The position numbers were made by a program, and so were the translations under genes. The notes below the pieces were generated by a model that ran no database searches, was not told the origin of the DNA, and saw only the letters and a program-made list of their open reading frames with translations. Of a stretch of 64,000 nucleotides of DNA, positions 1 to 7,971 are shown piece after piece (position 1 is the first letter of the stretch; each line of letters begins with the position of its first letter). Where the stretch lies: contig CAXGPR010000007.1 in the NCBI GenBank assembly GCA_964011675.1, positions 5,575 to 69,574 on the forward strand, written 5' to 3'. This stretch comes from GCA-2693325 sp964011675. Its GTDB lineage: Bacteria; Latescibacterota; UBA2968; UBA8231.

Positions 1-1
1 G

Positions 2-631
2 ATTGTGGACCCGCTGCTCGAATCGGGCGAGTTACAACCTCCCTATGCAATCCGCTTGTCGGGTTCCGCAGACGATCTCAAGCGAACGCGCGAAGCGCTG
101 CAGTGGAACTTCTTACTCGCTATCATCATAACCTACTTACTCATGGCATCGCTTTTTGAGAGCTTTCTCTACCCCTTAGTTATCATGCTAAGCGTGCCTC
201 CTGCACTGGCAGGTGGTATTCTAGGGCTTGAAATAGTCAATATCACGTTGACCTACCAGCCACTCGATATCCTAACGATGCTCGGCTTTGTCATTCTGAT
301 TGGGGTCGTGGTTAACAACGCTATTTTGATTATCCACCAAACCCTTAACATCCTTTATCAAAATGAAAAAATTCCAATAAAAGATGCCATACGCGACTCA
401 GTAGCAAGTCGTGTGCGCCCCATTTTTATGTCGGTTATCACCAGCGCACTTGGGATGCTACCTTTAGTCATATTTCCCGGTGCCGGTTCAGAGCTTTATA
501 GGGGCTTGGGCAGTGTCGTCATAGGCGGCTTGCTTATGTCAACGCTCTTCACTCTCTTTTTAGTGCCGACTTTTCTCAGCCTGGCGATGGACATAGGCGC
601 TTGGTTTCACACGCGCACACAACGCTCCTAA
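2..631 (+). CDS. RND efflux pump permease, C-terminal part (truncated by window edge)
   Basis: The reading frame is open from the window edge, so the true start lies upstream; about 209 residues are visible. They correspond to the last membrane half of an AcrB/HAE1-type RND inner-membrane transporter. Several hydrophobic segments are present, including one with GVVVNNAILII, followed by a cytoplasmic loop with SRVRPIFMSVITSALGMLP, the conserved RP-x-x-MT/S-x-x-T/S-x-x-G-x-x-P pattern of the family. Known family members export drugs, lipids or other hydrophobic compounds using the proton motive force, with a periplasmic adaptor and an outer-membrane channel. The substrate cannot be told from this end. 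An inverted repeat lies just after the TAA stop. Confidence 0.9.
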   Translation: MVDPLLESGELQPPYAIRLSGSADDLKRTREALQWNFLLAIIITYLLMASLFESFLYPLVIMLSVPPALAGGILGLEIVNITLTYQPLDILTMLGFVILIGVVVNNAILIIHQTLNILYQNEKIPIKDAIRDSVASRVRPIFMSVITSALGMLPLVIFPGAGSELYRGLGSVVIGGLLMSTLFTLFLVPTFLSLAMDIGAWFHTRTQRS

Positions 632-635
632 AACA

Positions 636-681
636 CACAGAGAGGGCCGGTCACCGAATGTTGTGACCAGCCCTCTCTGTG
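636..681. terminator. Long inverted repeat, probable terminator at convergent gene ends
   Basis: A 19-nt arm at 636-654 pairs with 663-681 with a single mismatch around an 8-nt loop. It starts 4 nt after the RND pump stop. Read on the - strand the stem is followed within a few bases by TTTT; on the + strand no T-run follows. It could therefore end a - strand transcript coming from the small ORF at 709-930, or act on both strands. The pairing is seen directly; termination is inferred. Confidence 0.55.
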
Positions 682-708
682 CTTACGTTAGCCTTCTTTT
701 CACGACGG

Positions 709-930
709 TCAGTTCAGAATCTTTTCTTCGTCCTCTTCTAGTAAGTGTTCTGCGATTAGTAGACCGTCTCCCGTCTCAAAAAGTAGATTATGAGAGTACT
801 CATAAACCTGCGTATCCTTACAAAAACATAGCGAGCGACCCATTGTTTCATTTTTCGCTAGAACCGTGCAAGCCCCATATCCGCTGCGTAAATTACGGCG
901 GGACTAAGAAGTGCGTTGTCCCACAATCAT
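709..930 (-). pseudogene. Small ORF interrupted by an in-frame TAG; product unknown
   Basis: Reading from ATG 930, codons run MIVGQRTS, then TAG at 906-904, then open frame to TGA at 711-709. The downstream part, about 65 codons, reads like a real protein: a Cys-x-Cys segment, then FETGDGLLIAEHLLEEDEE near the end, with an acidic C terminus. An ATG at 843 inside this part would give a 44-residue product on its own, but neither ATG has a good Shine-Dalgarno sequence. It lies 28 nt downstream of the envelope protein gene on the same strand and is followed by the hairpin at 636-681. I do not recognise the family. It may be a decayed gene, a short real gene starting at 843, or chance. Confidence 0.3.
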
Positions 931-958
931 TTAGGACCACAGCCTAGCGAAATTAAGC

Positions 959-1591
959 TCAGAAAGTGACCCGAACGCCCAAAGACGGTACAGGACTAAG
1001 CCCTCCTGCCACTGTACTTACCTCGATATCCCATACCATTGACCGATCATTCATCGCCCGCACCTTGTCTCTCAGCTGGTAGAGCGAAGCAATCTTTATC
1101 CAAGCTGACAGCGGAGCCCATCCAGCTGCGCCGTCTTCCCCCGTGGCAATTGCGGTGCCCACTGCGATTCCTGTAAGTCCCCACAAAGCCAATGCCTGAC
1201 GCATCTCACCTATGTACATGTAGCCAGATCCTGGCACCACGGCTTCGAGAACCAGCGCCCTCAGCATAGACTTATCAACGGAGACGAAGGCGCTTCGCGT
1301 TTGTATCCGATAATCTCCCAAGGTTCGTACGGAGCGCATATCGGCAAGCGCGTAAACAGCACTCCGACGCTGTAATGCACCATAAATCTCCATCACGTCG
1401 GCACTGTCCGAACCGACCGATTCGACCCGAATAGAACGCAGGCGTCCGTCTGCGAGAATGACTTCTGCCCACAGGTTATCCACCTGTAACAGTTCAAGTT
1501 TGTTCCTAATGCCATCCGATGCCTCCTGCGCCCCTACCCCCACCAGAGTGAAGAGAAGAAACCCTGTAAGGCCCCATGCGAAACGGCTCAT
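959..1591 (-). CDS. Secreted or membrane-associated protein of unknown function, DUF5683-like helix
   Basis: About 210 residues from ATG 1591 (an in-frame TTG at 1606 is the alternative). The N terminus MSRFAWGLTGFLLFTLVGVGA looks like a signal peptide. A middle region (about residues 40-90 of the mature chain) alternates short beta-like stretches, followed by VVPGSGYMYIGE and a hydrophobic helix rich in Gly and Ala. The PG-x-G-x-x-x-x-G pattern before a helix is seen in small envelope proteins such as the DUF5683 group, but the match is only by eye. The chain ends in phenylalanine after alternating residues, as in outer-membrane strands. Function unknown. Confidence 0.6.
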   Translation of the reverse strand: MSRFAWGLTGFLLFTLVGVGAQEASDGIRNKLELLQVDNLWAEVILADGRLRSIRVESVGSDSADVMEIYGALQRRSAVYALADMRSVRTLGDYRIQTRSAFVSVDKSMLRALVLEAVVPGSGYMYIGEMRQALALWGLTGIAVGTAIATGEDGAAGWAPLSAWIKIASLYQLRDKVRAMNDRSMVWDIEVSTVAGGLSPVPSLGVRVTF

Positions 1592-1716
1592 ATTTTTTAC
1601 AATCAAAATTTCAGCTCACTGGATAAGTTTTGCGGTTGTCAATCTACTTTTACCCTCGGCAAGTGTCAAGCACGTTGCATTTGTAAAAGAGCGGTGAAGA
1701 CAACTTAGTAACTGCC

Positions 1717-1816
1717 GATAATATTAAAAAAAGGGGCTGTATGCGGCTCAAGCCTGAACAGATCCAGCTGACAGGGACGTTGACTCAAACCCCACAGGGA
1801 TGTGGGGACTTTTTTT
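1717..1816 (+). ncRNA. Candidate short leader or small RNA ending in an intrinsic terminator, upstream of cysQ-like gene
   Basis: A GATAAT box at 1717-1722 is followed by about 90 nt with no plausible ORF and then by a clear terminator (1790-1816). GGGG at 1733-1736 could pair with the CCCC of the terminator's left arm (1790-1793), which would be an anti-terminator arrangement. The -35 region is weak. The RNA could be a free small RNA or an attenuating leader for the genes starting at 1896. It matches no riboswitch, SRP RNA or 6S motif that I know. Confidence 0.35.
1790..1816 (+). terminator. Rho-independent terminator upstream of cysQ-like gene
   Basis: CCCCACA (1790-1796), loop GGGA, TGTGGGG (1801-1807), then AC and seven T residues (1810-1816). 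This is a perfect 7-bp GC-rich stem with a T-tract on the + strand. No + strand gene ends upstream, so it terminates a short non-coding transcript or attenuates the cysQ-like operon 80 nt downstream. Confidence 0.75.
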
Positions 1817-1895
1817 ATAGGCTTCTCTCATTGCCCGGTTTTAAAACAACCTGTATCTTCAGCGCACCTGAAGAATATAACCGGGAACATACATT

Positions 1896-2684
1896 TTGCT
1901 ACAACCAGATTTAGAGCTTGCTATTCATGTCGCACGAGAAGCGGGTGCCCTGACGCTAAAATACTTCGGTGGACAGTACGAAATCGAGGATAAAGGAGGC
2001 GGCGATCCGCTGACAACAGCCGACCTTGCTGCCAACGCCGTAATCTCAGAACGGCTCCGGTCTGCCCGCCCAGACTACGGCTGGCTTTCAGAAGAAACTG
2101 TTGACGATAAGACACGCATGTTGTGCCAGAAAACTTGGATCGTCGACCCAATTGATGGAACACGCGAATTTGTCGAAGGTCTTCCAGAGTATGTGGTCTG
2201 CATAGCTCTGTGTGATAATGGAATGCCGACCATAGGAGTGATTTATAACCCCGCTCGCGACGCGCTCTATGCCGCCGTGCATCAGGGTGGTGCCTTCCTC
2301 AACGGCAAACGAATTTTCTGCTCTGAAACAAGCTGCCTCAACGTTGCAACTTCCATAGTCAGCCGCAGCGAAGACAAACGGGGAGAAATCAACCCTTTTC
2401 GCCCCCATCTGCGTATGGTGACTCCCGTTGGAAGCGTCGCCTATAAGCTAGCGCTAGTCGCCGCTGGCGAAACCGATATGAACTTCAGCATACAGCCTAA
2501 GAACGAATGGGACGTTTGCGCAGGCGACCTACTAATTCGCGAAGCGGGAGGACACATGCTAGACCTACAAGGCAACGTGCGCCTATATAATCAGATCGAC
2601 CCCCTGATACGAGGCGGTCTCGTTGCCGGCAATTCCGAATTAACACGCCAATTTCTGCACCTTATAGGTGAGGTCAGAAAATGA
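1896..2684 (+). CDS. cysQ: Inositol-monophosphatase family phosphatase, probably 3'(2'),5'-bisphosphate nucleotidase (CysQ-like)
   Basis: 262 residues, a normal family length. The Mg-binding signatures are all present: GDPLTTADLAAN near residue 36, SEE near 65, WIVDPIDGTREFVEG near 82, and NEWDVCAGDLLIREAGG near 202. These Asp and Glu residues hold the metal ions that cleave phosphate monoesters. The DPIDGTREF form with a following Glu is typical of CysQ, which removes PAP made by sulfate assimilation and other sulfotransfer, but inositol- or histidinol-phosphate activity cannot be excluded. The start is TTG; no in-frame ATG lies upstream before the family N terminus, and GGGA lies about 10 nt upstream. 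It overlaps polX by 4 nt (ATGA). Confidence 0.85.
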   Translation: MLQPDLELAIHVAREAGALTLKYFGGQYEIEDKGGGDPLTTADLAANAVISERLRSARPDYGWLSEETVDDKTRMLCQKTWIVDPIDGTREFVEGLPEYVVCIALCDNGMPTIGVIYNPARDALYAAVHQGGAFLNGKRIFCSETSCLNVATSIVSRSEDKRGEINPFRPHLRMVTPVGSVAYKLALVAAGETDMNFSIQPKNEWDVCAGDLLIREAGGHMLDLQGNVRLYNQIDPLIRGGLVAGNSELTRQFLHLIGEVRK

Positions 2685-4399
2685 AAAGTGCTCGTGAAAT
2701 AGCTCGCTTTCTGGACGAATATTGCACCCTCCTAGAGCTAAATGGCGCAGATGCATTTCGCACTCGAGCCTATGCCAATGCCGTCCGCATATTCGATAGT
2801 TTTTCTGAAAATATTGAGGATGTCATTGCACAAGATGCGCTCACTAAAATTAAGGGCATCGGCAAAAGCATGTCTGCGCTAATCAGCGAATTTGCACGAG
2901 AAGGCACGGCACAAGCCTATGAGAAGCTGCGCGCAGAAACGCCGAAGGGCCTGCTTGATATGCTACGCGTCCCCGGTCTCGGCCCTCGCAAGATACACGC
3001 AATTCGTAGCGGGCTGGGCATAGAAGATTTAGAGGGACTGTCTGCTGCCTGTAGAAATGGACAGTTGGACGCGCTAAAGGGATTCGGCAAAAAGACCCAA
3101 GAAAATATTCTTAAGGGCATTGAACACATCAAACGCTACCAAGATCGCTCCCGTGCCGATTTAGCCCATCAGAGCGCACGCCATCTTATCGAGGCCCTCG
3201 AAGCCCACCCTGCAACCCAGCGAGTAGAGGCAGCCGGATCGCTGCGTCGGCGACGCGAGACTGTTAAGGACATAGATATCGTGCTTAGCTCTACGGATCC
3301 TGAATCGAGCACAAACTGCTTTGTCGAACACGAATCTGTGAGCGAAATTATTCAACGCGGTCAGACCAAGAGCGCAGTCCGTCTCCAGAGCGGTATCCAG
3401 GCGGATCTTCGCGTTGTAAGCGACGTAGAGTTCCCCTACGTGCTACATCATTTTACGGGCAGTAAGGATCACAATGTAGCGCTGCGTGCGCGCGCCATTG
3501 AAATGGGCATGAAGATTAATGAATACGGCCTCTTCACCGACGATGAGCGCATTGAATGCGCAGATGAAACATCTTTTTTTCGCGCACTTGGCCTCGATTT
3601 TATTGCCCCCGAACTTCGCGAGGGCTTAGATGAAATAGAAGCGGCAGCCAGCGGCGTTTTACCCAAACTCATAAGAGAAGAAGATATACGCGGCATGCTA
3701 CATCTCCACTCGACCTACAGCGACGGAGCCGATTCGGTTGCAGAGATGGCCGCGGCCGTTCAAAAACGCGGCTACTCCTACATGGGAATGACCGACCATA
3801 GTCAATCTGCCGCATATGCCGGCGGCCTTAAAGTCGATACAGTCAGGCGCCAATGGGACGAGATTGACGTACTCAACGAAACAATGGCACCCTTCCACAT
3901 TTTCAAGGGCATTGAGTCCGATATCCTGACGGATGGATCGCTCGATTACGCAGACTCAATATTGGAACAGTTCGATTTCGTCGTCGCATCCGTTCACTCG
4001 CAGTTCAACCTGAATCGCAATGCCATGACAGAGCGTTTTTTACGCGCTATAGAGCATCCTGCAACCACGATTATCGGGCACCTGACGGGACGACTGCTCT
4101 TGGATCGTGAGGGATATGAGCTCGATCATGAAGCCATTTTTGAAGCCGCCGCAAAAAAGCGCGTGAGCATAGAAATCAATGCGCATCCTGCCCGCTTAGA
4201 CCTCGATTGGCGCCACGTCCAGCATGCACACCAAGCGGGCGTAGTCATCAGTATTAATACCGATGCTCACCACCTATCGGGACTCGACCATCTAACGTAT
4301 GGCGTAGGCTGCGCGAGAAAAGGTTGGCTCACCAGTCAAGACGTTTTAAATACCCTGGATGTAAATGAATTCAGCCGTTTTTTGCGCGAACGAACCTAA
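2681..4399 (+). CDS. polX: PolX-type DNA polymerase/3'-5' exonuclease (Pol beta-like plus PHP domain)
   Basis: 572 residues, the usual length for bacterial PolX. Residues 1-150 carry the helix-hairpin-helix DNA-binding region (IKGIGKSMSALI near 57, VPGLGPRKIHAIR near 97, LKGFGKKTQENI near 132). The nucleotidyltransferase core has AAGSLRRRRETVKDIDIVL (residues 184-202) with the two metal Asp residues of DID, and ADLRVV (241) for the third. The C-terminal PHP domain has HLHSTYSDG (341-349), TDHS (371-374), ESD (412-414), ASVHSQF (436-442), GHL (466-468) and NTDAH (526-530), a complete metal-binding set. The family does gap filling in base excision repair. It is translationally coupled to the cysQ-like gene and overlaps the next gene by 35 nt. 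Confidence 0.93.
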   Translation: MKSAREIARFLDEYCTLLELNGADAFRTRAYANAVRIFDSFSENIEDVIAQDALTKIKGIGKSMSALISEFAREGTAQAYEKLRAETPKGLLDMLRVPGLGPRKIHAIRSGLGIEDLEGLSAACRNGQLDALKGFGKKTQENILKGIEHIKRYQDRSRADLAHQSARHLIEALEAHPATQRVEAAGSLRRRRETVKDIDIVLSSTDPESSTNCFVEHESVSEIIQRGQTKSAVRLQSGIQADLRVVSDVEFPYVLHHFTGSKDHNVALRARAIEMGMKINEYGLFTDDERIECADETSFFRALGLDFIAPELREGLDEIEAAASGVLPKLIREEDIRGMLHLHSTYSDGADSVAEMAAAVQKRGYSYMGMTDHSQSAAYAGGLKVDTVRRQWDEIDVLNETMAPFHIFKGIESDILTDGSLDYADSILEQFDFVVASVHSQFNLNRNAMTERFLRAIEHPATTIIGHLTGRLLLDREGYELDHEAIFEAAAKKRVSIEINAHPARLDLDWRHVQHAHQAGVVISINTDAHHLSGLDHLTYGVGCARKGWLTSQDVLNTLDVNEFSRFLRERT

Positions 4400-5009
4400 A
4401 ACCACTCGACCTCATTTAATCGCCATTGCAGGTCCATCCTGCGCAGGCAAAACTACGCTCGCCAAAAGACTGGTCCAAACACTTCCCGAAGCTGTCCATT
4501 TTCCACTCGACGCCTACTATACAGATCTATCTGATATTCCGCTGGAACAGAGAAAGCGCCATAACTTTGACCACCCCAGTGCATTAGATTATAGTCTCCT
4601 GCATACCGATTTACAGATGCTGGCAAATGGGCAATCGATTTGTGCACCCGTATATGATTTTTACACCCATACCCGCAAATCCATCACCCACCCAATCGCC
4701 TCACCTAGATATCTGCTCATAGAAGGCGTGTTTGCACTGTATTTCCCCGCACTCCGCGCACTTTATGACTATTGTATTTACGTCGACGTTTGCTCGAATA
4801 CCTCTTTGGAACGCAGGATACGACGAGACTCAATTGAGCGCGGCCGCCTCGAAGATCATGTTCGCCAACAGTTTACTTGCCAAATTGACCCCATGGCACA
4901 GCGCTACATTCTCCCCACGCGACCCCATGCAGACCGCGTTGTGAGGGGCACGGATTCGCCTTCAATGCTGTGTGCACAAATCCAAAAAGCCTGTATTAAT
5001 CTCAAGTAG
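4365..5009 (+). CDS. Uridine kinase-like P-loop kinase
   Basis: 214 residues. The N-terminal P-loop is IAGPSCAGKTTLAKRL (about residues 20-35), followed by FPLDAYYTDLSDIP, the acceptor-binding Asp region of uridine kinases, then NFDHPSALD, VYDFYTHTRK, LLIEGVFAL and RRIRRDSIERGR, in the usual order for the uridine kinase/phosphoribulokinase family. The likely reaction is ATP-dependent phosphorylation of uridine or cytidine in pyrimidine salvage, though paralogues with other substrates exist. The start at 4365 lies inside polX, a 35-nt overlap in another frame; no later Met, Val or Leu start fits before the P-loop. It ends with TAG. Confidence 0.8.
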   Translation: MNSAVFCANEPKTTRPHLIAIAGPSCAGKTTLAKRLVQTLPEAVHFPLDAYYTDLSDIPLEQRKRHNFDHPSALDYSLLHTDLQMLANGQSICAPVYDFYTHTRKSITHPIASPRYLLIEGVFALYFPALRALYDYCIYVDVCSNTSLERRIRRDSIERGRLEDHVRQQFTCQIDPMAQRYILPTRPHADRVVRGTDSPSMLCAQIQKACINLK

Positions 5010-5084
5010 GAGAGAATACGGAGACTCTACCAAGAAAATGATAGTCCATTACAATGCGCCCTACTTAAACGGGAAACAGATAAC

Positions 5085-5113
5085 TAGTGACTGAATGAAT
5101 AGACCAGTATATA
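5085..5113 (+). promoter_or_regulatory. Possible promoter for the FapA-family gene
   Basis: TAGTGA (5085-5090), 17-nt spacer, TATATA (5108-5113). The -10 is good and the -35 is poor (3 of 6). It lies 94 nt upstream of the start at 5207 in the only gap between udk-like and this gene. Weak prediction. Confidence 0.3.
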
Positions 5114-5206
5114 TTCTAGTGAGTCTACAGGATACGGTCATTCGAGTCGCTCTAAAGAGCACGCACTTCGTCCACGACATTCTCTTTCTTAAGAGTCAAA
5201 TCTGCA

Positions 5207-7345
5207 ATGATACAGCCGAGAAATAGATCGAGTAAACGCAATAAAAGGGATGCAACCTCTCTCGACGAGCGCTTTCTAGAACGCTTAGGAGAACAGGAGG
5301 AAAAACCCCAACAGGACCCAGGTGAAGGCCGGCCCTTTGGAACAATGCCAAACACATGGATGGTTGTGGAAACTGATCCACGTGGACAAGAGGCCGTACT
5401 CGCGCACCTTAGCCTCGGCGGTGACACCAGCATAACGCCTAGTCACATAATAGGAGCTCTGAGCGAGCACTATAACATTCGAGAAGGCATTGACGAAGAA
5501 GCTATAAAAATTTTATTAGAGCGCGCACTAGAAAGACCCGATGCCATACTACATTCCGGTCAAGTCATCGCGCGAGCTAAAAAAGCTGTTCCAGGAGATG
5601 ATGGGCGCATCGATTGGGTGGGAAAACTTAATGAAAAGCGCCTAACCGAATCGTTCCAAGTCCATGCAGCACTTAAGCTGAATTCCTTGGAATCTGCCAT
5701 GAAGTGCGATGCCCGTAGTTTCCTCGTTTTCCCAGAACAGGTTTTGGCTCATGTCTACCCTGAAACCGAAGGCAAACCAGGACTTAATATCTTTGGCGAA
5801 GAGAGCCTCATACCCGGACGCCCTCTACCTCTTGAACTGGGCGAAAACTTACACATAGAAGACGATAAAATTATTGCCGAATCCTTTGGTTACCTAGGTA
5901 TGGGAGAGGGCGTATTGTCTATTGTTCCTCCCCTGTGGATAGCGGAAGACTCAATGCGTGCGGTATACTGCCACATGAAGTTATTTACCAGAGCATCTAT
6001 ACCGACCGAAGACATCATCCGTAACGCTCTAGTCAACTGCAACGTAACCTATGGCATAAACAATCGAGCAATTGAGAAACTCTGTAGCAAACGGCTGTCT
6101 CCAAAGCGCAAGCGGGTCTTAACTATGGCCCGGGGGGGGCCACCGATCGACGGTGAAGACACACGTATTGAATACACTTTTGAACCTGATGAGCGCCCGG
6201 GAAAAATCATGCCTGATGGCAGCATCGACTTTCGCGAACGTAATGTGGTTACCGGTGTATATGAAGACCAGTTACTAGCCACGGTCCACCCAGCTACGGA
6301 AGGCATCAAGGGATACACAATATTCAACGAAGAGCTAAATGCAAAAGACGGACAAGAATATTTTTATGAGGCGGGAGAGAACGTGCGCACCGAAGGCAAT
6401 CCTCCAGCCAAGTTTTTCTCTACAGTAGAGGGGAATGCCCACGTTGAAGGAGAAACCATACACGTTAAACCTATAGTCGTTATTAACGGCGACGTTGATT
6501 ACGAAACAGGTAATATCGACACCACAACTGACGTCCAAATATCAGGCAACGTGAAAGCGGGATTCACCGTCGAGTCCGAAGGCACCATTATGGTCTCCGG
6601 TTCGGTCGAATCAGGCGCAACCGTGATTGCGGGTGGAGACGTTGTCGTATCACAAGGCATTGTTGGCGAGCATACCGACGTTGTTGCGCGCGGACTGATT
6701 TCTATGGGTACGATACAATGCAAATTTATTCAAACAGCTAAAGTATTGGCCAAAGATACGATTGAAGTAGGCAGCTACATATTCAACTCGCTAGTCCGCT
6801 GCAACGGAAATGTTGTAGTCCATTCAGGCGGCGGAAGCCGCGGAGGTAGCATTGTTGGAGGTGAAGTGTTTGCAGCTAACGCAATTGAGGCCAAAAATGT
6901 CGGTTCGTCCACAACCGCAGGCACTATAGTTGGTCTCAACATTGATCCTGTGACCGCTATTAAACTAGCTAAACTGAGAAAAGAACATCACGAGTTGAAT
7001 CGCTCGATCGAACTGCATTTACGCACACTAGGTCTCGATACGATTGACAACGATCGCATTAAGATAATTCTAAACACTACGCCAAAGTCCCGACGTGCTG
7101 ATATTTCTGAAATAATAGCCAAACTCTACGAGGCTAAAGAAGTGCGTGATGGGGTGATGACTGAGATCTGGCCATTGGCTGAAAAGGATTCAGGGGTAGC
7201 AGAAAACGCCAAAATAGAAATTACTGGCACAATTTACCACGGCGCGGAGGTACATCTTGGTCAGTCGATCCTTGTGGTCGACCAAGATATAAAACAATCG
7301 CGTTTTTATCAGCAAGATGATGCGGTAACGCATCAGTCGCTCTAA
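5207..7345 (+). CDS. FapA (DUF342) family polymer-like protein with duplicated N-terminal domain
   Basis: 712 residues. The C-terminal half (about 425-580) is the beta-helical FapA repeat region, with runs such as INGDVDYETGNID, SGNVKAGFTVES and SGSVESGATVIAGGDVVV, followed by a helical coiled segment (585-655) and a short end domain. The N-terminal FapA domain is present twice: about residues 76-245 and 264-425, sharing the patterns LAHVYPETEGKPGLNIFGEE (180-199) and LATVHPATEGIKGYTIFNEE (357-376). The N-terminal 45 residues are charged and probably disordered. The biochemical role of FapA/DUF342 is poorly known; members occur near motility, signalling and envelope genes. The Shine-Dalgarno sequence is weak. 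A histidine kinase lies downstream on the same strand. Confidence 0.85.
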   Translation: MIQPRNRSSKRNKRDATSLDERFLERLGEQEEKPQQDPGEGRPFGTMPNTWMVVETDPRGQEAVLAHLSLGGDTSITPSHIIGALSEHYNIREGIDEEAIKILLERALERPDAILHSGQVIARAKKAVPGDDGRIDWVGKLNEKRLTESFQVHAALKLNSLESAMKCDARSFLVFPEQVLAHVYPETEGKPGLNIFGEESLIPGRPLPLELGENLHIEDDKIIAESFGYLGMGEGVLSIVPPLWIAEDSMRAVYCHMKLFTRASIPTEDIIRNALVNCNVTYGINNRAIEKLCSKRLSPKRKRVLTMARGGPPIDGEDTRIEYTFEPDERPGKIMPDGSIDFRERNVVTGVYEDQLLATVHPATEGIKGYTIFNEELNAKDGQEYFYEAGENVRTEGNPPAKFFSTVEGNAHVEGETIHVKPIVVINGDVDYETGNIDTTTDVQISGNVKAGFTVESEGTIMVSGSVESGATVIAGGDVVVSQGIVGEHTDVVARGLISMGTIQCKFIQTAKVLAKDTIEVGSYIFNSLVRCNGNVVVHSGGGSRGGSIVGGEVFAANAIEAKNVGSSTTAGTIVGLNIDPVTAIKLAKLRKEHHELNRSIELHLRTLGLDTIDNDRIKIILNTTPKSRRADISEIIAKLYEAKEVRDGVMTEIWPLAEKDSGVAENAKIEITGTIYHGAEVHLGQSILVVDQDIKQSRFYQQDDAVTHQSL

Positions 7346-7868
7346 AGACCATACGCCACCACAGACTAATGGGATTTATGCCCTTGGACCTCGATCAGCC
7401 AACGGTGCCTATTTGCTGCGCGTCCGACCGCCGTAGGCTGTTGGCACGCGCTTTAGCCTGCTTGCCGGATGCCAACCCATTGCTTTAGAATCCAGATCTT
7501 ATGTGTATGTGGGATCAGCCATAAGCCGCGCGGGTGGATCTTCGCTGCCAAGACAGCTGATTCTATACTCTACGCGCAGCGGCTTACGTTTACAGGATAC
7601 AAGCTGCACGCATTTAGTGGACTTAAAATTTTTTGTGCACCAAGGAGTATTGGCCGACGACGGACCGCTCCACCCAAGAATAAAACAACTCCATTGGAAC
7701 ATGGATTTTATACTCGACCTGATTCGGTTTCACCGAAGTTCCACGCAGAGAGATCTACGGGGCCTGACGCCGCCTGAGCATAAATCTTTACCCAATATTG
7801 GATACTACTTAAAGTGGTGCAACTTACAGTTCTTCAAGCACCGTATGCCCCAAGACTCCACAATATGA
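7329..7868 (+). pseudogene. Probable remnant of a DUF123 (GIY-YIG-like) gene, interrupted by TAG
   Basis: One frame runs from 7329 to TGA 7866-7868, broken only by TAG at 7434-7436. Before the stop it reads GIYALGPRSANGAYLLRV; after it come SYVYVGSAISRAGG and LHWNMDFILDL. DUF123 proteins have G-T/A-Y-x-L near the start, Y-x-YVGSA-x-x-x-x-GG in the middle and HWHIDYLL later, so order and motifs fit, although the stretch between GG and HWN is about 30 residues longer than usual. No good start codon precedes GAYLL. A GTG at 7503 would give 121 residues lacking the N-terminal part. I read it as a decayed gene; a shortened active protein is possible. The first 17 nt overlap the end of the preceding gene. 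Confidence 0.45.
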
Positions 7869-7971
7869 TTAACCGCCACTACATTTCCTATAAAAACGAC
7901 GACGTCAGAGATACTGAATAGCTATACCTATCATTTACAGTCGTAACGTTCCAAAACCACGGTGAATACAA

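Noticed and set aside
663..947. A 94-codon + strand frame after the RND pump
   Set aside because: It starts with GTG inside the hairpin, has no Shine-Dalgarno and reads Ser/Pro-rich antisense to the better - strand frame at 709-930.
5003..5030. Possible hairpin after the udk-like gene
   Set aside because: Only six pairs with a bulge and no T-run.
5148..7350. A 14-nt direct repeat (AGTCGCTCTAAAGA) flanking the FapA-family gene
   Set aside because: Several 14-nt matches are expected by chance in 64 kb, and there is no mobile-element structure around it.
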